Part shown: positions 51,401-57,274 of the stretch, piece after piece
Layout of the letters: each line of letters begins with the position of its first letter
Position numbering within the stretch: the stretch's first letter is position 1
IMG/VR virus record: IMGVR_UViG_3300046616_000314
Span: 222,616 to 286,615 of that record
DNA from: a virus
Strand: one strand, 5' to 3'
DNA: 64,000 nt
Position numbers and translations under genes: made by a program
Notes under the pieces: model-generated
The model's database searches: none
The model's input: only the letters and a program-made list of their open reading frames with translations
Told to the model about the DNA's origin: nothing

Positions 51401-54400
51401 CGAATATTGCGAGCTTTCGTTCGCATCGGCAAGAACAGTGTTAGTAATCCAAACCGGGGCTTGGTTTTGCGTCAATGCAATCGTGAAGGTACGACCGGTC
51501 GAGAAGTGACCATCCGATGCGGCGATGTCGAAATTATACGACGAACCATTAGAGTAAGCCGGAAGAGTACCACGAATTGCACCGTTAGAATACAGAGTCA
51601 ATGCACCGGGTAGGCTTGTGCCGTTGTCCAGAGCATAGGTTACTGTATTACCATTGGGGTCAACCGCCAAGACAGAAGTATTGGCATACGAAGCTTCAAT
51701 TTGTGTGAGAATAACACCAGCATTGGTAATCCAAACAGCCGGGGTATCTAGCTTAGATGTCAGCGTGAAATCACGGTCAACGCGAGTGAAGCCATCCGAA
51801 GCACCAACGCGGATGGTGTATGTGGTGTCTTCGGTGACAGCAGGTAGAGTACCGTAGATAGCCGCCGAATTTCCAACGTCCAGTGTAACGCCAGGAGGAA
51901 CGGTACCCGAGACGTGTTCATAAGTCAGAGGCGTTCCATTCGGATCAGTGGCGACCAACGGGAAGTTAAATGTTGTTCCAGCCAACGCAGTGATTAGACC
52001 CGCGTCTGTAGTCCAGACCGGCGGGATATTGTTGATAACCGAGAACGTGAAGGTACGATCAGTTGTCTTGCCTTGCGGATTATGAGCAGTAGCCAGGAAG
52101 CTATAAGGAGTATCCGAACCAACCGAAGGCAACATACCGGTCAACGCACCATTGGCATTCAGGGTCAAGAATGCCGGTAGGTTGTTAGATGTATAGGTGA
52201 CTTGATCGCCGTTGCTTGTTGCAACGAGGGTCTTCGAATACGGAGACGATTCCAATTCGTTACCCAGAGCGGATGCTGTAGTCCAAGCAGGAGGCGAATT
52301 GAAGGTGGAAACCAACGAGAAGGAACGCGGAACCGAACGACGCGAATCCGAAGCGGTGATCGTGAAGTTATAAGTCGTGTCTGTAGCAATCGGGGGAAGA
52401 GTACCCGAAATCTGTCCAGTGTTATTGTTCAACGAAACGTTGGCAGGCAACGCACCACCAGTAACGGTATACGTAATAGTCAAACCTTCAGGATCGTTTG
52501 CATGAACCGTTGCCGAGAATGCAGAACCCTCCGGTTGCGTACCCAAGCTACCAGCAGGAGTAGTCCAGACCGGAAGCAGGTTCTTCAGAACAGTGATAGA
52601 GAACGTACGTTCAGGACCAGTCAGCGTGCCATCGCTTGCGGTGACAGTGAAGGTGTAGGTCTGATCGGTGTCGCTAACTGGGGTACCATTGATATCAACG
52701 GTATGAACCGCGCCGCTAGTATTGAATGTGGAATTCGGAGGAAGTGTGCCTGAAGTCATAGTATAGCTGACGGGCAAACCTTCTGGGTCATGTGCCGAGA
52801 AATTAAAGTTGAAAGTGTAACCGCTCAGAGTGTTACCCAAGGTACCAGCCGGGGTATCCCAGATTGGAACCGTGTCAACATTCACGTCGATGCTGAATTC
52901 ACGTTCGACAGGCGCGGCGCTGCCATCGGTGACAGTCATCGTGAACGGATAATTTGTGTTGCTCGAAACGTTTGGAGCCAAACCAGTAATGCGACCAGTT
53001 GACGAATTCAACGACAGACCGGTTGGCAACGTTGAACCAACAGCCAGGGCGTAAGTCAGTGCAGAATTTTCAAGATCAGTTGCGACAACGCCCGTGTTTA
53101 CCGGCTTGTTCTTTTGACCAGTGAAAATCGAACCAGAAGGTGTGACCCAGTTCGGAAGTTGGTTCGAATAAGCCGTGACCGAGAACGCGCGATCAACACG
53201 GGATTGACCATCGGAAGCCCCAACTTCAAAATTATACGTTGTAGCATTGGCAACGATTGCCAGCTTACCAGCGATACGACCCGACGTTGACATAGTAACG
53301 CCAGCCGGAAGAGTAGTGCTGTTTACGAGAGTATACGTTAGCGGAGTACCGTTGGCATCAGAAGCAACGAGTTGTACTTCGAATGTATTATTGCCGTAGA
53401 ACGAACCGATTGTGCCAGCGTTGCTAACCCAAACCGGCGGAACATTGTGTTGAACAGTCAGTGTGAAGGATTGATCGGCGCCCTTAATACCGTTGAAAGC
53501 ATTGATAGTGAAATTGAATACAGTGTCGCTAGCGACAGCAGGGGACACGCCCGAGAGCATACCAGCCTTAGTCAGAGTCCAACCAGCCGGTAGAGCACCA
53601 GACTTCAGGGTGTAGACCATAGGACCATTGCCAACGCCGGTTGCCGACAGTTGGTTGGAGTACGCTGCATTTTCAATAATATTTCCGAGGTTCGAACCTG
53701 TGATCCAAACCGGAGCCGAATTGAACATAACATCGATAGTGAAATTGCGTTCGACTTCGTTATAATTATCCAACGAGCCATCCGACAGAACAACGTCAAA
53801 TGACGGATGAGCATCTTGAAGAACAGTCGGAAGCGTGCCCGAGATACGACCAGTGCCCGACAGGTAAAGACCGAAGGGCAATGAACCCGGATATTTCAGA
53901 CGATACGAAACCGCATAACCATCGGGATCGTAGCCTTGAAGTTGATAGCTGAATGGAGTTTGTTCGAACCCGCCACCAATCGAACCCGCCGCCGTCAACC
54001 ACACCGGGGCGGCATTGACGCGATTGATGATCGAGAAAGTACGAGCAACGGTGTTGTAACCGTCGAACAAGTTGACGGTGAATTCAGATTCGGTATCCGA
54101 AACAACAGCAGGTAGTGTACCCGAGATACGACCAGCAGCCGACAAGGTAATACCAGCCGGGAGTGTTCCGCTTTCCAGCGAATAGCTCACTGGCAAGCCA
54201 TTGGGGTCATAGCCTTCCAATTGAACGGAAATGGCAGTCTTAGCCAGGGCGTTAGCGATCAGACCAGAAGCAGTATTCCAGATCGGGTCCAGATTTTCCT
54301 TAACGATCAAGCTGAAATCACGCGGAGTGGTCAGTACGCCATCCGAAGCGTCGATAGTCAGATCAAAGGTGAAGTCGCTACCGTAGTTAGCCGGTGTGCC

Positions 54401-55753
54401 CGAAATAACACCAGTTGCACCATTCAACGATAGACCGGAAGGCAGGGTGCTTGCGTTCAGAGCATACGAAATATCCGAGAAAGCTTCGGGATCGACTGCG
54501 CTTAGGGTAAAGGTATAAGGAACGCTCGAAATCGCATTCGACAAATTCAGAGTATTCCAAACCGGCGGCGTGTTCAGGACGGCGCGAATCTTCAGTGTAC
54601 GCGGCGAAGGGTTGACACCATCAAATGCGTCAATAGTGAACGTATAGTCGGTAGATTCTTCGACTTGCGGTAGGAAGCCATAGATAGCACCCGCGCTTGT
54701 GAGAGTGACACCATCAGGCAGGGTGCCCGAAGTCAGCGAGAACGTCAGTGGCAAACCGTTGGGATCATAGGCTTGCAATTGGGTATTGATGTAATTGCCG
54801 CCGAGATCGGTAACGATAGTACCTTGCGAAATCCAAACAGCCGGAAGATTTTTATCAACGGCAATGGAGAAATCACGATTCAGACCGCGCAGACCATCCG
54901 AGGCGCGCAGGGTGAAGCGACGTTCTTGGCTATAACCAACTTGGCTGACAACACCGTTGATCCAACCAGTGTTGGAGTTTAGGGACATACCAACCGGCAA
55001 TGAACCGCTAACCAACGAATAGCTAACAACATCACCGTTATCGGCATCCGTTGCCACGACAGCATAATTGGCAGTTGCGTATTCAACCGCATGACCAAGC
55101 AAGCCCGCCGGGGTTTGCCATGTGGGCGGCGCGTTGTAATCGACGGTGAAGCTGAATGCACGGTTGAGGGAAAGAATTCCGTCCGACGCAGCAATAGTGA
55201 AGAAGAAGGTAGTATCACCACCAACGCCCGAAAGAATACCGCTGATAACACCCGTGTCAGTGTTCAGGGTCAAACCATCAGGAAGCGAACCGGCTGCAAC
55301 GCTATACGTGACCGGCTCACCCTCTGGATCGGTGGCGACCACGACGACGTTTGCAAAAGTACCATCGCGTTGAGTACCCAAGGTACCAGCAGGAGTAGTC
55401 CAAACCGGAGCCGAGTTTTGAGTGACATCAAGCGAGAATTCGCGAGAAACCGAAGCCGTGTTGCTTGTGCAGGTAATCGTAAACGCATACGATTGAGCGA
55501 CGTTATCTAGAACGCCCGACAAAGCACCGGTTTGATTATTGAAAGATAGACCATCGGGAATAGTACCCGAGGTAATGGAGAAGGTAGGCGCGGGACCGCT
55601 TACAACGCGGACCTTAACGGGTAGATAGACGGTCGATCCACCCAAGAAAGAACCCAACGATCCTTCGTCGGGGCTTAGCCAAGTCAAAAAGGTGTCATCT
55701 GATGCGTTTTGCTTAATCCAAACGAGCTTCAGACCGTCATACTTAATTCCCAT
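45416..55753 (-). CDS. giant Ig-like/LamG repeat adhesin or tail fibre, 3445 residues
   Basis: Residues 1-1540 hold about 16 Ig-like repeats (for example PVWTTPAGTLG ... DPEGEPVTYSV ... SLPDGLTLN ... FTIAASDG). Residues 1540-3445 hold seven LamG-like domains, each with a [TV]xExWxY strand, NTWHHxA strand, VNGxxVG and a closing DDxRxTxGxxRYxxxFTP; four short Ig-like units lie between them. The last residues are PPGQLGNF. No signal peptide or membrane helix. Late-like CATAAATA 43 bases upstream. Paralogue of the 2541-residue protein; domains have been shuffled and expanded. Likely host receptor or glycan binding. It is the largest gene here. Confidence 0.88.
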   Translation of the reverse strand: MGIKYDGLKLVWIKQNASDDTFLTWLSPDEGSLGSFLGGSTVYLPVKVRVVSGPAPTFSITSGTIPDGLSFNNQTGALSGVLDNVAQSYAFTITCTSNTASVSREFSLDVTQNSAPVWTTPAGTLGTQRDGTFANVVVVATDPEGEPVTYSVAAGSLPDGLTLNTDTGVISGILSGVGGDTTFFFTIAASDGILSLNRAFSFTVDYNAPPTWQTPAGLLGHAVEYATANYAVVATDADNGDVVSYSLVSGSLPVGMSLNSNTGWINGVVSQVGYSQERRFTLRASDGLRGLNRDFSIAVDKNLPAVWISQGTIVTDLGGNYINTQLQAYDPNGLPLTFSLTSGTLPDGVTLTSAGAIYGFLPQVEESTDYTFTIDAFDGVNPSPRTLKIRAVLNTPPVWNTLNLSNAISSVPYTFTLSAVDPEAFSDISYALNASTLPSGLSLNGATGVISGTPANYGSDFTFDLTIDASDGVLTTPRDFSLIVKENLDPIWNTASGLIANALAKTAISVQLEGYDPNGLPVSYSLESGTLPAGITLSAAGRISGTLPAVVSDTESEFTVNLFDGYNTVARTFSIINRVNAAPVWLTAAGSIGGGFEQTPFSYQLQGYDPDGYAVSYRLKYPGSLPFGLYLSGTGRISGTLPTVLQDAHPSFDVVLSDGSLDNYNEVERNFTIDVMFNSAPVWITGSNLGNIIENAAYSNQLSATGVGNGPMVYTLKSGALPAGWTLTKAGMLSGVSPAVASDTVFNFTINAFNGIKGADQSFTLTVQHNVPPVWVSNAGTIGSFYGNNTFEVQLVASDANGTPLTYTLVNSTTLPAGVTMSTSGRIAGKLAIVANATTYNFEVGASDGQSRVDRAFSVTAYSNQLPNWVTPSGSIFTGQKNKPVNTGVVATDLENSALTYALAVGSTLPTGLSLNSSTGRITGLAPNVSSNTNYPFTMTVTDGSAAPVEREFSIDVNVDTVPIWDTPAGTLGNTLSGYTFNFNFSAHDPEGLPVSYTMTSGTLPPNSTFNTSGAVHTVDINGTPVSDTDQTYTFTVTASDGTLTGPERTFSITVLKNLLPVWTTPAGSLGTQPEGSAFSATVHANDPEGLTITYTVTGGALPANVSLNNNTGQISGTLPPIATDTTYNFTITASDSRRSVPRSFSLVSTFNSPPAWTTASALGNELESSPYSKTLVATSNGDQVTYTSNNLPAFLTLNANGALTGMLPSVGSDTPYSFLATAHNPQGKTTDRTFTFSVINNIPPVWTTDAGLITALAGTTFNFPLVATDPNGTPLTYEHVSGTVPPGVTLDVGNSAAIYGTLPAVTEDTTYTIRVGASDGFTRVDRDFTLTSKLDTPAVWITNAGVILTQIEASYANTSVLAVDPNGNTVTYALDNGTSLPGALTLYSNGAIRGTLPAYSNGSSYNFDIAASDGHFSTGRTFTIALTQNQAPVWITNTVLADANESSQYSVTLLATDPDGDAVTYTMVNSPALPGTITLYSNGAVRGLAPSTNNDLGAEFTARATDVWGKWSEKTFNFTVKNDTSYLDQNSDKVTYLNHFDSMPDSEWANVVVFLPFNGDTINYAGYTNSGVGTVGTTAPKYGSGCLIAAENSSTAVVALPSSLDNKPFTIEFWLKRDRLGVNREGIVAVGGQGLPNTISMEFLTNNTIRILENTVGILVSNAAISDITDWHHVAMCSNGTAVTLFVDGVSQGAPANYYDGTLTSATTFVAGGTGLSNFNFLGKFDDIRMTVGTSRYSSNFTPSQNQMPLQDYYGTYTQQIGAVNTSSAVSKFGAASARMSNATAMVIPAAATGTNQNTTSGSFTVEGWFYLTAYPTAAESYNYLFYKTASVGEYFSARVSNATSKVEFFTYNGTSAVSIGNSAAAVPLNTWFNVSYSVSNSTVQTYVNGTRVSNAAITRATSTAGLNIGGTGASPRWTFRGYTDDVRLTDVARYSGASYVVPEFPYGNAPLWNTPAGALATTTEESTANVVVSATDPYNLGYALYEVTSGALPSTLTLNANTGAITGTLPYAAGPTGYAFGIQKTEGNGNKSSTRTFSVIPSVFPTPALALSWRLNRATGVTYTNLAPDVGTAAVTTYATGPTMVAAPGYSGDTAAYYNQTVTKMTTDTSSIRALVGDFTYEVWLNPLASPGATNTRFVFGIGSTAKFFVYYDPADNQWKNVYNNVTNSFGTLSLNTWHHLAVVKINSTIYLYADGVNVASSAVTTPALTYFDSDTMTIGNYNNGNAGTINNISNLLIRSMNIWSTVKYNTNFTPSWNSFVQPYWNSKSTTVYVANNAPIQVAYTAASFGNTTVSYGLANATTSGIGIDSTGALTGNAPATVGNASTVSFMATDSKSRTAPIRDITVIAETADPFYSNVVLLYQDDLVDATGKTITLFTATRSTSTYKYGTASLSFNGQVGTIARTTPSPRFSFGSNDWTFEAWVYTPGLTNTSNAGYSGCLWNLTDGSTVNTYNAMGFYLSGTATGVSGLGFQARDQSNSGAAMLNTAATFSEATFPLNTWHHVAFVRSGANMLHFLNGVNVGTTTNAFTGPTASMYFPPNGFIQFGGINVTSWTSPYNGFMDDARITNGNARYTTNFTPPGRLGGIIKNPIFTNTPSANTAVGYANSVIQKTIAATSVDTSAAITYTIASSTPPGVATINSTTGTMAVTFANTTAATANVTVRALADVFYTDRVINFQAVDSEILDTYYANVVAMMPMYGTVGTVPAELTGKSVTTTGTPVLSATQSKWGTQSFQTLANNYAFVTNTGGVLSSPGNFTVEGWFYKTAYATAYDAFFGSYTTTTANDTLMYTNLAGQLRFYVPTTDYIIGGGAGVTFPLNQWVHLAWSRVAGTSYFFMNGNLIGTSQVYVGTFCPSTQRLTVGGYEGQAASAGHVGFTNDFRYTKGVGRYTANFTPPTQPLPNKPNTAPQILLNNTTAYSNAVLNYSATFNANSFTLANEPTGLIANGSLLTGKMPFLSNTTVYNTTVSATNASSTSNAVVTYNVVVDPYLANTIVQMPMIGNPGAQLTERSSGKAITIQGGGGVLTQLVSKWGNQTTAGFSFGNFSYVGGIPQMTGAYTIEAWIHQIQPASAAPPNGLYSFYLSNNPNGSGPGYFIGVNASQQLVLRESAVDRIVGPVIPLNTWTHIALTRSGTLSTLWVNGVAVGSTNGTVSDWGQTSARIGLGGYEQVPANYGYNGAITDLRITNGVSRYSGTFTPPTQQFTLLPNDDPQYASVSVLVNGEGTLTDSTGNCTFTANGASISTVKKQFGNSSVSFPGTVTQTITQSQTNPTAGLDFGTGDFTMETWFNITALTAAGGGDYRSQLLHYSPPAATNVSTASVWSLHVGGPTASAGTAISFYSGSGSTFTFSPSASIPVNTWHHIAIVRQSGVFRCYLNGNLVGSQTSSFSFPSGTGSALLLGGNPVASYTANLNGYLDDIRITKGVARYVTPFTPPGQLGNF

Positions 55754-55795
55754 GAGATTTTTCCAGATGCTTGTGTCAAACGACAGTGTGTTTGA

Positions 55796-55803
55796 TATTT
55801 ATG
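55796..55803 (-). promoter_or_regulatory. T4-late-like octamer (CATAAATA), minus strand
   Basis: Reads CATAAATA on the minus strand, 42 bases before the adhesin ATG at 55753. Same octamer as for the other adhesin. Confidence 0.55.
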
Positions 55804-55867
55804 CATCTGAAATTGGGTATATTCTGGATTTAACTCCGTTTCAGAAAATACGTCTACAGGTTGCTTA

Positions 55868-56242
55868 TTACTGTTTTTCAACAACTTTTAGGTTGCCTCC
55901 GGTGCGTTCGAACAGCGTGCAAATCATATTGATGTCGCGCTTAGGAACGTCGCGAAGAACGGGACCGGTCGTTGACATTTCGATCATATCCTTGGCTTCC
56001 TTGAGCCCCAAAGACAAATCGCCCGTATATACACGGGAAAGCTCACGAAGAATCTTGATAGCGTTGATCTTCTTGTCGGGGATCGAGCCCATATAGATGT
56101 CGTAAACCGCATCTTGCCTGGGAAGAGTGGGGTTGCCGTGTTCGGGAAAACCGAACTTGTTGTACAGTCGTAGATAGAGCGCATACGCATCTTTTGTATC
56201 GAGACCATCAACAAACGTGTTCATATCGATATTAACGTGCAT
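55868..56242 (-). CDS. protein with ribosomal L7/L12 C-terminal-like domain
   Basis: 124 residues from ATG 56242 (GAGAGGAC upstream). Residues 59-121 match the bL12 CTD: KINAIKILRELSRVYTGDL, then LGLKEAKDMIEMS (bL12 GLGLKEAKDLVE) and ERTGGNLKVVEK. The bL12 CTD recruits translation GTPases to the ribosome. The N-terminal 55 residues are not the bL12 dimerisation domain. The copy may therefore dock factors elsewhere or compete with host bL12; inference. Confidence 0.85.
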   Translation of the reverse strand: MHVNIDMNTFVDGLDTKDAYALYLRLYNKFGFPEHGNPTLPRQDAVYDIYMGSIPDKKINAIKILRELSRVYTGDLSLGLKEAKDMIEMSTTGPVLRDVPKRDINMICTLFERTGGNLKVVEKQ

Positions 56243-56276
56243 GGCTGTCCTCTCTAGCAATACCAACTTGTATAGC

Positions 56277-56284
56277 AATAAATA
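56277..56284 (+). promoter_or_regulatory. T4-late-like octamer (AATAAATA)
   Basis: AATAAATA ends five bases before ATG 56290; no Shine-Dalgarno. Confidence 0.5.
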
Positions 56285-56289
56285 ACACT

Positions 56290-57105
56290 ATGTGCAACGA
56301 TATTCGCAAACATCTTAATTTATTTGAGAACGTAGAGTTTTTGGAAGAGACCAAAGCCGCTCAATATAATCTCAAAGCTCGTTACGACGAATTCAATCAG
56401 AAATTCTTCAACAACGAATTGCCTGAAATTCCCCTGAAATTCGGTACCCTAAAGAATTCCGGCGGCGTTGTGAAATTCAAGGTGAGCCGCGTCGGTCCCA
56501 AGCCAACTGCACGAACTATTCGTTATGGTCTAAACACACCCAATACGACGACTACGTTGATCCCCGGTACATTGACGATGGTTATCTCGGATGCCTATCA
56601 GCGTAGTGAAGCCGAATTTGACGGTTTGTTGTTGCATGAAATGATCCATGTCTATTTTGCTCATACTGGAAAGTATTATGAGAGCCATGGTCCATTGTTC
56701 ATGAAAATGTTACGAGAGTTATCGCAACGTAGTGGAATGGATATTCCTCTGACCGATGACACCAGCACGGCTTTACTCTCAAACGATGCCGTCAAACCTG
56801 TTGGTGTTGTGATTGTTGAAAAGAAGTCGGGTGGTTTCTCGTTTGCGATGTATAATCCGAACGTTCTCACCACAAAAATTGAAGAATTCAAAGCAGTATG
56901 GGAACGTTACAATCCAAGTTATGCAAAGGAAGTCCGTGCATACTTGGTGACGGGACCAGCTTGGACGAGAATGGCAATGGAAGTCCCGGTTGGGCGCCTT
57001 CCTAAGAAAGGTAATTTTTACCGGCTAGACGACGAAGACAAAGAAAAATTGTTCGCTGAAATAGCAGAGCATGGCGAAGTGGTCGCAGAACTTAAAATAT
57101 CATAA
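56290..57105 (+). CDS. SprT-like zinc metalloprotease
   Basis: 271 residues. HEMIH at 116-120 and the third ligand His133 in YYESHGPLF follow the SprT/SPRTN pattern; the upstream YDEFNQKFFNNELPEIPL is the family opening. The C-terminal 110 residues have no zinc ribbon. SprT-like proteases cut DNA-linked proteins, which could help at DNA injection or repair. N-terminus LNLFENVEFLEETKA is a weak L-x-E site. Leaderless late-like promoter. Confidence 0.87.
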   Translation: MCNDIRKHLNLFENVEFLEETKAAQYNLKARYDEFNQKFFNNELPEIPLKFGTLKNSGGVVKFKVSRVGPKPTARTIRYGLNTPNTTTTLIPGTLTMVISDAYQRSEAEFDGLLLHEMIHVYFAHTGKYYESHGPLFMKMLRELSQRSGMDIPLTDDTSTALLSNDAVKPVGVVIVEKKSGGFSFAMYNPNVLTTKIEEFKAVWERYNPSYAKEVRAYLVTGPAWTRMAMEVPVGRLPKKGNFYRLDDEDKEKLFAEIAEHGEVVAELKIS

Positions 57106-57239
57106 AAAAGAACCCGGCGGGCAACCACCGGGTTCTCTCAACAACAGAACAACCTTCAACATACTATGTCGAGACGTTGAAGACCAATGCCCAACCACCC
57201 GGTCAGTTCCAACGAGGTTGCCTACTGGGTCTCGTTGAC
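57104..57239 (-). ncRNA. small RNA with own promoter and terminator, about 136 bases
   Basis: Minus-strand promoter TTGACA (57273-57268), 16-base spacer, TAATCT (57251-57246) begins immediately after the stop of the 967-residue gene. Hairpins: GGGTC/GACCC just inside the 5' end (or the alternative CAACGAG/CTCGTTG), CTTCAAC/GTTGAAG with a 15-base loop, and the terminator AGAACCCGG/CCGGGTTCT with T6. No ORF longer than a few codons. The terminator also serves the SprT-like gene from the other side. Confidence 0.7.
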
Positions 57240-57274
57240 CCGCGTAGATTACAAACCCGGTTTGGGTTGTCAAG

